A model generated the notes under the pieces. That model saw only the letters and a list, made by a program, of their open reading frames with translations. It was not told the DNA's origin and made no database searches. From assembly GCA_032717465.1 (NCBI GenBank), contig CM064715.1, forward strand, positions 40,226,159 to 40,290,158: a stretch of DNA of 64,000 bases. Reading direction: 5' to 3'. This DNA is from Coenobita brevimanus. Taxonomy: Eukaryota; Arthropoda; Malacostraca; Decapoda; Coenobitidae. Every line of letters begins with the position of its first letter. The first letter of the stretch is position 1. The translations under genes were made by a program, and so were the position numbers. Shown here in pieces: positions 33,281 to 45,060 of this stretch.

Positions 33281-34400
33281 ACTGAAGGAAAATAAGGTGG
33301 GGGGTGAGGGGTCACTAAAAAGAAATTTCCTTGCTCGATAGTCACTTCACCTGTTTTAATTTTTAAGAAGCAGTTTTTACAGCCTTAGGCACCTTATAAA
33401 TGACCTTTTAATGATGATTTTAATAGACCTCTAAATTTCATTTAATTTTTCACGTATTCAAATTCCATCATAGATGAAATTTAATAATAATAATACCAGT
33501 AAGACGCACGTTTTCTCGCATAATTATGAGCAAGTGAGATGATGTACTTTTTTTTTCTTTTTGCACTCTGATGGTACAATAATGGTTTTGTGAAACATTA
33601 AATACAGAACTGAACTGATCAACCTAGCATATATAGAGGAAAAAATATCACTGCTCTAGGTTTATTAGGTAAAAATTAATTAGCCACTGAAAACACGACT
33701 GCCGGGGCAGGCTGCTCACTATAACTTTCCACCCATACATCGACAGTAAACTTCGCTAGCCCGTAAAAAATTTGGTCTCCATTACGAAACAAGTCTTTTA
33801 TATAATGAGTTGTATTTCAACAAATATCTTTTAAAGTTTTCTCCGATTCCCATGTTCTCATTAAATTCTACATGATACTTGTGGCACCACAGCACTTCCA
33901 CAACCACGTAACAACATTACCTTGAACAATTGTACGGATTATAACAACACTGCAATATCCGCTGTATTCACACACACCACAAAGCCAGTCAGGAGACAGG
34001 ACGTGTGTGCTGGGCATTCCCCAGGTCCTGTCCTCCCCACTTACTGTTTTTTAATCAGCCCATACCCCACTGACCGGGCTAATGTATGGCCCGGCCTACA
34101 CTATATGTGCAGGGAATCTTTCAACGAACGAATGAACGAATTCTGTATTCTTCACCCTTGTAAAACCAGGAAGATACTGAGACATTCAAGTCAATATCAG
34201 TAACGGTGGAACACCTGCTAAAATATCCCGAATCTTTGGAAACTTGCTCGTGTATCACCCAAAGCTTTGAAACTTGTTCTAGGATCGTCAAGCGTTAAAC
34301 ATCTGCTCGAATATCACTCAGACACTTGCGTTCTGCCCGTAGAGGACCATTAATGGTATTTTCTTTTTTCTTGTTTCCCCCCTTTTTTTTTTTTTTTTTT
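33281..34400. other. AT-rich DNA, no gene supported
   Basis: A 93-codon plus-strand ORF at 33,922-34,203 has no recognisable motif. At 34,225-34,330 there are about three drifting ~50-bp units of GAAACTTGCTCGTGTATCAC. Confidence 0.4.
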
Positions 34401-34408
34401 TTTTATAC

Positions 34409-34633
34409 CTGGCAGAGCCGATGGTGCATGGGTTAACAAATCCAGCTCGCAATTGGAAGAACTCGGGTTCGTCTAACTCCAGCCACAGTGATGGACTCAG
34501 TTTATTTCCGCTTGTCCCCGTTCACCTGACAGTATAATTGGAACCTGGATATAAACCGACTATTGCTGGTGGTGTTGTAGTTGAAAGTAAGGCTTTGGCT
34601 GAAAATTATTGCTTTTCCTGACCCTCCAGCATT
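34409..34633 (+). repeat. tRNA-like SINE (plus strand)
   Basis: GGCAGAGCCGATGGTGCATG resembles box A and ACTCGGGTTCGTCTAACTCC resembles box B (GGTTCGANTCC), spaced ~40 bases apart. A ~130-bp body follows. It ends where the tetranucleotide tail of the minus-strand LINE fragment begins (34,634-34,656). Confidence 0.5.
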
Positions 34634-34850
34634 CTATCTGTCTGTCTATCTATAGCCAGACACCTTAATCCCGTAGGGGGTGGCCACAAACAAATCGCTT
34701 CCATGTGGCCCTGTCCCTTGCCATTTCGTTCCCCTCCCCCAAATTACACCCCCCCCCCTTTCTCGCATACTTCTGTACCCCATCCCTGCATCTCATCCTC
34801 GGCAACCTCCCTCCTTCTCCCCCTCCTGCAGTCGATAGGTGTATTTCTTC
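34634..34850 (-). pseudogene. LINE reverse-transcriptase C-terminal fragment
   Basis: The minus strand reads NEMARDRATWKRFVCGHPL, which is the last conserved text of this LINE family (ARDRATW.RFV.GHPL). A stop and a GATA/GACA tail (34,634-34,656) follow. 5-prime truncated, as most copies are. Confidence 0.7.
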
Positions 34851-35082
34851 TTTAACCCCTTCAGTACGATGATGTCTCTGGTGTTTCGTTCTTGGCGCTA
34901 CCTGATGATATTATTCAGCTTATGAGAGAGATCCTTCCTAAATTGTAAAATCATTAGGGGTACCTACTATAAAAAACGAAATGTCATCGTAGTGAGCGAG
35001 TTAATGGGGACTGTCTCTATCCTGGACACTGGAGGGAGCAAGTATATATTGAAGGCGGTGTCATCGTGCTGAAGGGATTAAA
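34851..35082. mobile_element. MITE with 17-bp TIRs and TTAA flanks (piggyBac-like)
   Basis: The left end CCCCTTCAGTACGATGA and the right end TCATCGTGCTGAAGGGA are inverted repeats with one mismatch. Both are bordered by TTAA (34,852-34,855 and 35,078-35,081). TTAA duplication and a CCC-type end are piggyBac hallmarks. No transposase. Fragments of the same internal text (TTATTCAGCTTA...) occur near 18,205, 24,195, 25,885 and 59,220. Confidence 0.75.
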
Positions 35083-35504
35083 GCGATATGCACCGCCACA
35101 GTAACTACACAATCGTGACAGGTAGATGTCTGGTGTTATAGTATTGACATGTAAACACTTTGGCTTTTATGACTCATTTTCAATTGCAAAAGAGAATATA
35201 AAAAATCGTATGACTTTCGCCAGAATGAGAATCTTAGAGCTGTCCTGTGTAAAAGAGGATTAACGGAATCATTATTAATACAAAAATTCCTATGACTATG
35301 GCACCAGTGTTCAGACTCAAGTTCCTGTGACTCACTGTTAGCTAAATAAAATCGTCTGGTAGCAGCAGAAATAGACCACTAAAGTTGTCCAGACCATGAG
35401 TAGGTTTACATATTGTGCTACAAGAGGAAAATTCCCTCAATGTTTAACTGTCAACTGGAAAAGGGTGTGCAGATAAAGTAAAAGTTCATCCCTTTCTCGG
35501 CCTG

Positions 35505-35650
35505 GTCCTGTCACAATACTGTATTATGGTAATCGCTTGATGGCAACCCCCATGCCTCCATGAAATTCACGGGTTTCAGAGTGACAGAGTGAGAGCTGCG
35601 TGGGTGTTGCCATCAAGTGATCACCATCATACTCGTACTGTCATGGGATC
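35505..35650. repeat. Foldback/palindromic element
   Basis: ATGGTAATCGCTTGATGGCA (35,525-35,544) is matched by the reverse complement of TGCCATCAAGTGATCACCAT (35,608-35,627). Weaker pairing extends outward through TGTCACAATACTGTAT. The loop is about 50 bp. Confidence 0.75.
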
Positions 35651-36094
35651 ACGTTGAGAAGGTTAACTTTGCTTTGTCTGTGCTGAAGTTTTGGAAGACT
35701 AACATGCCTGGAAAACCTTGCTTTGAAATTTCATGGCTGTTATTTCTCTGTGACTCTATCAGTGGGTCCACTGCCGAACCAGACCCTCCCGGAAGGAGAG
35801 TGATGGCCATTCCCCATGCTGGTAAAGCACGAATGGAGAAGGAGTGTCCGTAGGAAGAGATGCACATGAAAACCTAAGTGTTGCCACTGTTGTGTTTGTG
35901 TGTATCAAAACTTGTGCATGTCAACGGTAGAATGACGGAATGCAAACATTTGCAATAAAGAAGAAAATATTACCAGCAACCACTTTAAATGTTCGGCACA
36001 AGGTGTGCTCCAACCCTTGATTCTGAGCTAACGCATCACCAAATGGATTTGTTAAGTACCGAGCCAAGGTAGTTCTCGAAAAGTTGTAATGCAC

Positions 36095-36099
36095 TATAA

Positions 36100-36128
<29 letters not shown>
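36095..36128. repeat. (GA)n microsatellite
   Basis: About 13-14 GA units at the left edge of GC-rich repeat copy 1. Confidence 0.9.
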
Positions 36129-36130
<2 letters not shown>

Positions 36131-36149
36131 CTGAATACTTCTTCGTGAA

Positions 36150-38065
36150 ATACAGTAGTCCTAATGGTCATTGTTATGCAGCTTATTCTGGGTCCAACTC
36201 CTTGAACTCAGATACGGGCATGGACTTGGGTTCTTTTGTTCAGGACCGGGCTAAAGTATGCAAACGAGGGATAGGGCTCAAACACGGGCTAGTCATTTTT
36301 ACACGTATATTACCTTACAAACAAATACAGTGGACTTTACACAATTAGCACATGAGGCAACACTATATATGGGCACAAGTATGGTGTATCTCACAACACT
36401 ATGTATCAAAGGAAGACAAGTATTCCACAGAGTTATGACACTATAAATGATCACACGTATTGCACAGGGGTCGTGACATTACAACTGAGCACAAGCATTA
36501 CACAGGGGTGTGGGGCACAACATTATGCATAGTATGTAACACACAGGGTCAATGATGCTATAAAGGGGTCACAAGTATTACAAAAGGGTCACGATAATAT
36601 TGACAGGGTACAAATACTACACAGGGTATATACACACACACAGTCCCTGATGCTATAGGGGGTTCACAAGTATTGTACAGAGGCAGGACACTCTGGACGG
36701 GGAAAATGGAGTTCATTCAGGGTCTATAGCACTATGGCCGGGACAAAAATGTTGCGCAGAGTCAATAACACCACTGGTGGGGCGCTGAGGCGCACAGAGG
36801 CTATGTCGCAGGTAGGAACAGGTGGCGGCCAGGTGTGGGAGGAGTGCCGTCAGGGATGCATTCCCGATAGGGGCACCAGTCTTGGGCAGCGTACTCAAGA
36901 GTCTAGTGTAAGCTGGAGGGAGGTGTGGTGGGCGGCCCTTTCCTGGCAGAGGCCCTAGGAGTGCGGTGGCCCTAGGAGTGCGGTGGCCCTCGGGACTGGG
37001 GCCGAACAGGGCTAAGAGGCGCCCAGCACGATGCCTGCCCTTGGCCATGGTGGGAGTCCTGAAGGACGGTCCAGGCTGGTCCAGGCGTGGCGTCGGCTGC
37101 GGGGCGCCACTCGATGTCCGAGGGCTACAGTCTCACAGGGAGGGGAAGGCCATCAGGGGTTGTCTGTGGCCGCTTGCCCTTGGGGAGTCCGTCAGCTGCG
37201 GGGGCGTCGGGGGCTGGGCTGCAGGGACAGGACACCCAGGCTCACAATATGTCCATTCCAGACACTCTCCGACAGGAGTCCTGTTGGGGAGCAGTCTCCA
37301 CCCTTTGTGTGGAGGGGGAGCAGGAGGGGCATCTCGCCCGGCCTCTGGAGGGGCGGGCTGAGCCAGAGACTGTGCCCTCATAGGGAGCCTCCGGAGTAGT
37401 GGAGCAGGGACAACCGGCGGTCTGTCCCTCAGCCTGGCAGGTCCGACAGACCCTACCGGAACTCAACTCCGGGGCAGAGGAAGGAGGTCTGGGGGACACT
37501 CCTTCCACCTGGCAGGTCCAGTGGACACTACCCAGGCTCCCTCCTGGGGTAGTGGACAAAGGAGGTCCGGCAGACTCTCCCTTGGTCTGACAGGTCCGAT
37601 GGACACTGTCGGGGGACCACTCGTCCAGTGGACAGTAGGAGGAGAAAGTCTGACGGACTTTCTGGCTTCCACGGCAGGTCTGATGGACTCTACCGCCCTC
37701 CTGCTGCCAGGGGAAAAGTGCAGCTGGGGGATGACTGGTGGTCTCTCCCCTGGTGGCAGGTCCAATGGACTCTACCACAGGCCCGCCTCTCTCCTTGGGA
37801 CTGCAGGTGAAAGTCGTCTGACTGACGATCTGAGACACTTGCTCCCGAAGGTGGGTGGCAGAAGAAGGAGATCAGGTGGACACTCTTTCTACAGTAGATC
37901 CAATGGACACTACTGTGCCGCTGCTCCCCAGGGGAAAAGTAGGGCTTCGAGGACTGGTGGCCTCTCTTCCTCCTTTGAAGGCGGGTCTGGTGGACTCTGC
38001 TACCGAGGGCCTACTTGAGACTATATTAGAACAAGTCCCACCCCGAGTCTGGTGAGTGTTGTTCT
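36150..38065 (+). repeat. GC-rich complex repeat, copy 1
   Basis: Three zones. (1) 36,220-36,335: GGGATAGGGCTCAAACACGG and ACACGTATATTACC. (2) 36,400-36,700: short ACAAGTATTACACAGGGGTC-like tandem units. (3) 36,770-38,060: GC-rich text with GGACTGGGGCCGAACAGGGC, then an array of GCAGGTCCGATGGACACT variants, ending in CAAGTCCCACCCCGAGTCTG. All zones recur inverted at 51,270-53,470, and zone 3 recurs at 54,420-55,570. The ORFs through it are repeat-driven. The class is unknown; a large LTR or a satellite-like transposon are possibilities. Confidence 0.75.
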
Positions 38066-39885
38066 GGTCAGAGGGTAACACAAGCACTGCGTACCTCTCG
38101 TTGGGTCTGCTTGTGAGGGAAAAGGGTGCTTGTTGGCAAGGGACATGAGACCGTCTGGCCCGGGCCCTCTATGCGCCCTGCGTGCCTCCCCGTGGTTCCT
38201 CCATGGGGTGGGTGTTGCACCACCTCTTCCGTGGCTCCTCCATGGGGTGGGTATTTCAGTCATAGCTGATTTCATCACAACATAATGAATCGTTTGAATC
38301 CTGTGACGTCCTTTTGGTTTATGTTTGCTACCTCAGACAATTTTGATCATGTAGGAAGAAGCTTTTTGCAAAGAGGTTGGAAATGTCATTCAGTAACTAT
38401 TTCACTACTACTGGTGCTTCCTAAGCTTAATAGAATTGTCTGTTGATAGTAAGAGTATAGTGAAAAATGTAATCGAAGTGAAGGGAATAAATACACATTT
38501 TTACATACAAACTAGTTTGCACGTCTGACTTGGTAATGTTCCCTGATGCATGGTTATCACCTGCCCAGTGAGGCAATAATAATGTAATCGCCTGTCTGTG
38601 TGTCTGGTTGTTACCAAGATATCTCAGAATCAAGAGGACCAATTGTATCCAAACTTTGTGTGCAGTGTCCAGGGATATATGAGGTGTTTGTTATAATTTT
38701 AGGAAACTACGATTATATTCCTCTGTTTGCCAGAGGTTTTTGCATAATAAAATGTTTTCTTACTTTTTTTTAATTTGTCATAATTCCCCATATTCTATCG
38801 TACCCTCAACAAGGAGAACGGCAGTTTAAAGGGTAACTATTAGAAATTCTTAAGACCTATTATATCAATGACCTTCACCAACATAATAGCCCTAAATTCA
38901 GACATCTGAATGCTACCGTGATATTTAACTTAGCAGGAGTAAACAGCAAAACCGGAAATTCTAAGACTTTCTTCGTTTTGGTGAAGCTGCAACCAGATTC
39001 CTCAGAGTGCCAGAGGATTACTAATCTAGTTTTTCAGCGAGGAATGGCGATACTCATTCGTGGGCGAATGTTTTGGCTTTTATTAGTTTGTGCTTCAAGG
39101 GCTTTTCCATAGTAACTGATTTATGCAACCCTAAACTGCAAAACGGAAGTAGTTATCGATAATTTGTATGCTCGTTGACGATTTCATCGTATTTTTGTTT
39201 TCCTGCACTGTTGATGAGAAAAAAAAATAATGTTAGAAATAGTTTCACTTTGTGTAATTAGTTCTGTAGAACTGTAATTGCGCCGGAAATAGGCGTGATC
39301 CTGGGTGTCAGTCTTATACAGGTTGAATAGGATGGGTTAGGTGAGAAGTTTTGGCCTGATAGTTATTAGAGGCTATCATGGTTAGGTTTAGTGAGAATAT
39401 TAAGTGGTTAAAACTACGGGAGGCCGGGAAGCGAAGCCCCCAGTAAAGTTAAGTTAGGTTAAGTTAGGAGGTACTGATGCATCTAGTAGGCGAGATCGTA
39501 TGTAAACATGCTGCCGTGAGCGTCTTAGGTTTACTGATAACAATCCAGTCACAGTTTCAGTGGCTCCATGCTTATTGTACCAATTTTTTCAGCGAGTGTT
39601 CCCCACGTCTAGTGTTCGAAACTCAAGTATGCTGGACATTTACAGTGGGTGCTGATAGCATATCCTTTTGCATGCTTGCCTGTGCTTGAAATCGAACGTA
39701 AAATGGACTGTTGGCTACATAACCACAATCACATTTCATCCAGACCAATAGAAACATTAATCATCATCAAGCTAAAAATCCAATGCTAGAGAAAGGCATC
39801 ACCCAACTTCATTCAGTCCGACACAAGGCGACACAAGGCGAGTCTTCACGACATTGATTTTTCTTTTTTTTACTAATTTTGGTAT
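38066..39885. other. No gene seen; short local repeats
   Basis: Two ~38-bp tandem units CGTGGTTCCTCCATGGGGTG / CGTGGCTCCTCCATGGGGTG at about 38,191-38,265. TTAGG-like text (GTTAAGTTAGGTTAAGTTAG) at about 39,447. Otherwise AT-rich. Confidence 0.4.
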
Positions 39886-39889
39886 CCAT

Positions 39890-40270
39890 GTTGATTAGCG
39901 TGCATATTTACTATCGTGTTTTCGCGGGCACCGAAAGTCAATATGAAATTCAGTCTTAGAAAAGATTAGTCAGTTGCTCCCGAGGTATCTTAATCTTGAC
40001 CTGATATTAAACTTCCCCATGCTGTAAACAAACACAGCATGTCGACTTCCTAGATCCTCCTGTTTGACGTAAACAGTTCAGTGGACACTAGCCTAATAAA
40101 TCGTATGGATGGCAGAGTTCACACAGCGTGATATGATCCGAAATATGTGTGCACACAAGATCACCCGGTTTCCTTTTGTGGTTACACTCTTCATATTCAG
40201 TATTGTTGTCCCAACTGGTAAATATTGCTTTCGACTAGTTTCTCGCCAAACTCGCCCATACTGTTGGGAA
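39890..40270 (+). repeat. Dispersed duplicated segment, copy 2 (partner 30,130-30,560)
   Basis: GGGCACCGAAAGTCAATATG, AAAGATTAGTCAGTTGCTCC, CAGTGGACACTAGCCTAATA, TTACACTCTTCATATTCAGT and TTCTCGCCAAACTCGCCC align with copy 1 in order. Confidence 0.65.
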
Positions 40271-42850
40271 GCTTATCCTTCTCTGTCGGTAAAATTTTAG
40301 TTGTTTCCTTATTTTGCATGCGTGCGTGCGTGATTTTTTCTTAACCAACAGGTTACATTTTGAGTTGTCTTTATTTAGTTGCTGCCTTGGATAGAGTTTC
40401 AGATATTTTTCTTTAACAATAAGATGTCATCGGGAGATATACATTTTTTTTATCCTTCATACAAGCACAAAATCGCTACGACAGGAAATTAGCCAGTTTT
40501 AAGGCTTAATCACACTACTCATCATGGCAACCTCATCATGTCACGTCATCTTTCCATCACTATCTCTTCCATGCAGTCGAATGTACCTGTTTACACCAAA
40601 CGGCTCATCATCACCACGTACTCGGCACGTATCGGTTCCGTCCTGTCACGGTTTCTCGGGAAGAATATTTTGACGTGATGAAACGATGCCGAGCCGAACT
40701 GTTGCGGAGATTGTGTGAATGACGTCCCGGCGCAGTTGCTGGTTGGCCACTGACTGTATACAGTGGAAAGTAGATAGCCTGCTACTATAAGTATTTTCTT
40801 CTTGAGAATATCCCTATCTCTTGCAGCAAATAGCTATTTCGACATTCTGAAATGCTGAAAAAATCTAACTTCATCTTCCAACTCCTTGTAATGTGTCCAA
40901 TGTTCATCTTCAACTTTTCTTTTCCTCAAGGTTTTATGTATCCATAACCGCTTCACTTTAAGGTTCAACACCTTTTCATTAAATAACAGGAGTGTAATTA
41001 ATTAGTTTCTTTAACCATAATCTATGAGGCGCCATGCCTACTCGGAGGTTGAGCGTGAACTGGGCGGCCTAGTGACGTGACTGATAGAGTGAATACACGG
41101 TACGGTTGACGGAACATTGACTTGACGTGATGGAACGGTGACCTGATGAACAAGGTGAAACAGTCTTTATTCGTGACTCTGTTCCTGTCCTAGGAAAGAC
41201 TATAAATCTCCACATTTAGGGATTTTATTTTTATTTCCTTCATGTGGTTACCTCTAGCTCCCAATAACCAATTCACATATGTCTCCAAAGTCCTCTTTGA
41301 TCACTAAGTTCATGTGGGTCGTCGTTCCCTGTCAGATTTCCGACTCTTAATTAGAGCTGACAGGCAAAGACTGATATCTTTGCTTAAAACATGTGCAGTA
41401 TAATCTTGTTAATCATAGCCTTCATTCCCATTCGTAGTCAAATTTTAAAACTTTTAGAAAGTCATTTTCTTACACCCACGAGGGTGTGGTGGGGGAAGGC
41501 AAACCCAGTGTGTCCTTATGTCCCGCATTCACTGAAAAGTCGCTCCAGTTTTTAAGAATTAGGTCTTTTTTTTTTTTTTGGTGGGGGGGGGGAGGGGGCC
41601 TTGAGAGGTCGGGGGATATTGGTGGTGTGGTGTGCATCTGGGGAGCCTTGTGTATGTATTAACCATGAGTGGTTTGCATCTAGTAAACCAGGTACTTGCG
41701 TAGTACCGTAACAGCCTTATATAATTTGTTATAGTAGATAGGTGCGGAGATCAGAGGTGTCTGTCTTCTGGCTGACAACAGTAAATGTTCAAACGTACAT
41801 TCACCAACAAGATTCCGCTGATTTAAGGACTGAAGTGCTTTACAGGTACAAATAATTCTAATTACTACGGAACCAAAATTTATTTATACTGTGACATTTC
41901 TTTTTTACTATAGTTATTGGGTCGTTTGTAAATTGGTGCCATCGTAAAATTCCTTCAAAAAAAAAAAAAAAAAAAAACACAGTAATTTTAGCCTCTCGTT
42001 ATTTAGCAAATGAACCTTTGTGCTTCCTTTGCCCATATTTGATAAATGTTTATGTTTAAATTAAGTCTATTAGGCTATATTTCGAATTGCATTTTCGTAC
42101 CAGAGAAATTCCCGAACCTTATCAATGTCTCAGTTCACCGGAAAAAAAAAAAAATAGCTTGTCTGTTAATCTGTCACACCAGATTATGTTCCTTATATTC
42201 CTTTAAGACTTAGAATCATGTATAGGTAGAAAAATTTACCTACCTTGAGCTTGGCAGTTTTAGGACGCAGAGGATAAAATTTTAGGTCAGCTTTCTTTTG
42301 ACCATATAGATTTCCGTAATTCTGTCTTTCATCAGGCAATGTATCCAATGTCTCTGGTTAGTACTAAAGTTACGAGTATTTCGATAGTGATGGATGCAAC
42401 TATATTTTATTGCCAAACAATTCAGAAAAAGAAAAATGGAAGTTAATTCAGAATTATGTCTACTTAAAGATTACTATTCTGTTGAGTCCAAAGTGAGGAA
42501 AATAAAACTTTAAAATCAGATACAAGAGAAAAAATGCCAAAATCGGTTTATTACATATCTTACACCGAAGTCATAATTTACATGTCATTTCTAACTAAAA
42601 ACAAGGCTTAGGAGCTTGAATAAACATTCTAAAAATACATTACTTGTTTCTATAAAACCTGAAAGACATTTCAAGTATTTAAAAAGTTTAAGACTAACGA
42701 GATATTTAACCAGTTTAAGGTGCTAAAAATAATCAGCTTCTGTTAACTCCCATCCAACTGTGCTTTGCCATTGTCCTTTAATTTTTCCTACAATGTTACT
42801 TTTCTTCATCTTAAGATATTCTCCATTTGCTCTCTGTCCTAATCAGCTTG
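40271..42850. other. AT-rich DNA, no gene seen
   Basis: Homopolymer runs (A20 at 41,959, T13 then G9 at 41,568-41,590). No conserved ORF, no splice-bounded exon and no clear repeat family recognised in about 2.6 kb. Confidence 0.4.
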
Positions 42851-43124
42851 ACTGTGGCTCTCAGAAGATGAGTGTCTAGCGCCATCTTTAGTTTGGTGGT
42901 CCTATGTTATTTCGAGGCTTTCTCCTTGCCCACACGTACTTGAAGTTTGAGTTCCTTTTCCTCCAGTGCAGTTTGTTTTTCTAGTTTTCTTAGTTTTCTT
43001 CCATCATCTTTCACTTGTTTGTTTTCCCGTGTATGGTCTCAGGCTCATCTGTTCTCCAGTTTCTTTGTACACTGTCTCCATTCCTTTATTATTTCTTTTA
43101 CTCGTTACTTTGACTACTTTTCTT

Positions 43125-43355
43125 TCAGTCCACCTTCAGCATTCTGTTCTGCTCTTCCTCTTCATTGACAGCTCCAGTGTCTTGTTCATTCTGGTGTCTT
43201 CTCACAGCTTCCCCGTCCTCTCGTTCGCTCTGTCGTCCTCCCATAGCTTCCCTGTCCTCTCGTTCATTCTGAGTTATTTGCACAGCTTCCCCATTATCTC
43301 GTTCGCTCTGCTGTCGTCTCACAGCTTCCCCGCCTTGCACAGCTACCCCCTCCTC
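43125..43355 (-). pseudogene. Read-through continuation of gene B tail repeats
   Basis: Directly downstream of the TGA at 43,356 the same frame stays open for another ~76 codons. It keeps the 13-residue period (RQQSERDNGEAVQ, TQNEREDREAMGG, RQSEREDGEAVRR, HQNEQDTGAV) before a stop at 43,125. The TGA sits exactly where a CGA (Arg) codon stands in the other units (RQNERE), so a single C-to-T change probably shortened the protein. Whether the longer form is ever made is unknown. Confidence 0.55.
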
Positions 43356-43615
43356 TCATTCGTTCTGTCGGCCACGCACAGCTGCCCCTCCCTCTCGTTC
43401 GTTCTGTCGTCCACGCACAGCTACCCCGTCCTCTCGTTCGTTCTGTTGCTCTCGCACATCTGCCCGGTCCTCTTCTTCGTTCTGTAATTGCGCAGCTTCA
43501 CGAACAAACCACCGCCGCAACACCGCATTAATCACACGTTCCGGCACTGGAGGGACCCACCTAGGCATATACTGGTGCAGTTCCCACCACAGCATTACCA
43601 GGTCCATGTCAAAAC
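43356..43615 (-). CDS. Gene B exon 2: unidentified membrane-protein family with repeat tail
   Basis: Acceptor TATATCTGCAG (43,616-43,626). The first bases GT complete the phase-1 Gly codon from exon 1. The exon reads FDMDLVMLWWELHQYMPRW, then VPPVPERVINAVLRRWF, aligning with gene A exon 2 over WW.LH...P...PPV.E and the following basic stretch. It then enters a hydrophilic tail built of a 13-residue unit (RQNEREDGVAVRG, RQNEREGGAAVRG) and stops at TGA. These are residues 90-174 of a 174-residue product. The tail expands by a 39-bp minisatellite and differs completely from gene A, which suggests fast tail evolution on a conserved membrane-proximal core. Confidence 0.6.
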
Positions 43616-44042
43616 CTGCAGATATAACCAAAATTAGCTAACCAGGAACTTTTAGTTTTAACAAGCCTTTCAAGGACTGAAAACTTTAGGCTGGTCTTTA
43701 ATCCCTGCTAAATTAAGACTTTCAGTGTAGTCAGGAGCTAAGGCATTTCAGGTAAATAATAAGACTTAGATAAGGATAAAATTTATGGACATTCTTTTAT
43801 AATCCAGTCTACAGTCCTTTCTAAGGAGGAAAGAAATCAAGTAACAACAGTCAATTCAGGCAAATAACTCTTAGCAAAAAAAAAAAGAACGCGGTCTCGA
43901 AGATGAGTTAACGTTTCTAGTGTAACTGCACTACAACAGTTAGGTTAAGGTTTGTTTCAAGTCCACTGAAAAAAAAAAAAAAATGATACTGTACATAGTT
44001 TTCAGAGAACGTTAAAGCTTAAGATTTTTTTTTTTTTTTTTT

Positions 44043-44540
44043 CATAATTACTCTCCATTTCAGCCCTCATGAGGCATCGTTTTTAGCAATTATGTTCTAA
44101 ACAAACAGTTGGATCAATATGACATTTTGGCACAGCTTGTTTGACACCGTCCCCTAATTTATGGCACTACAGTGCATTGCGAAGTATGTTTCATTAAGGA
44201 GTTTACTCTTGGCTTTGAAGGCGAAGCTGGCAAGAGCCGAGTAGACATTCGGACAGGGGAAGGTTTTACGTGACGTAATTGTGACGTGTATCACTCCACC
44301 ACCTCTCCCTCCACTCCCGTCTTCCCCTGTCCGAACGTCTTCTCGGCTCTTGCCAGCTTCGCCTTCAAAGCCAAGAGTAAACTCCTTAATGATACACACT
44401 TGGCAATGCACTGTAGTGCCATATATTAGGGGACTGTGTCAAATAAGCTGTGCCATAATGTCATATTGATCCAACTCTTTGTTTAGACCATATTTGCCAA
44501 AACGGTACCTCATGGGGTCTGAAATGGATAGTAAATTAAC
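44043..44540. mobile_element. Large foldback element, ~220-bp inverted arms
   Basis: The left arm (44,043-44,262) and right arm (44,321-44,540) are reverse complements with roughly 10% mismatch. Paired texts include TTGGATCAATATGACATT, GGCACTACAGTGCATTG, GGAGTTTACTCTTGGCTTTG and GAAGCTGGCAAGAGCCGAG. A ~58-bp spacer separates them. No ORF. It is probably a MITE/foldback transposon. Confidence 0.85.
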
Positions 44541-45060
44541 TGATAGCCACTAACCAGGAGCTAGCTTGTGACTAACCTTGTTGCAAACAAAATTTCAATT
44601 TGCTCTAACTCCCTATTCAAAATTTCCCCACTTCCGAGACTGGGGGCCCAAGACTATAATAGACTGCCCATGGTAGCGTCTACATGAAAGTCATGCCCGA
44701 GCCGGGGACTAACCACTGGATGTCATCCTCCACATTTCCCAACCCAAATACCCTACCAATTGCATCATCAGATAAACTAAATTCCGCATCGTCGTGACAG
44801 TGATGAGGCCGAGGCTGAACTGAAGTTACTAGCATATTATTAAATTAGAGTGCGCATATACAATATCGGCAACGGCCATGCACATCACGGACGAATATTG
44901 CCATCTGTTTATCCAGCGGTTCTTCTGAAGTAAAACAATACCAGTAACCTACATTAACCTTTTTTTTTTTTTTTGCTACAAATTTCCAATTATTTACCTT
45001 GTAATTTACTAAATAGTAGTATTATTTCCCCTATTTCGCAATGACTAGAATTCACTTTAG

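Noticed and set aside
37242..37838. 198-codon minus-strand ORF
   Set aside because: Translation of the GGTCCGATGGACACT array in GC-rich repeat copy 1; overlapping plus-strand ORFs are equally open.
42966..43487. 173-codon plus-strand Ser/Phe/Leu ORF
   Set aside because: Antisense of the gene B tail repeats, which have the splice borders and paralogue support.
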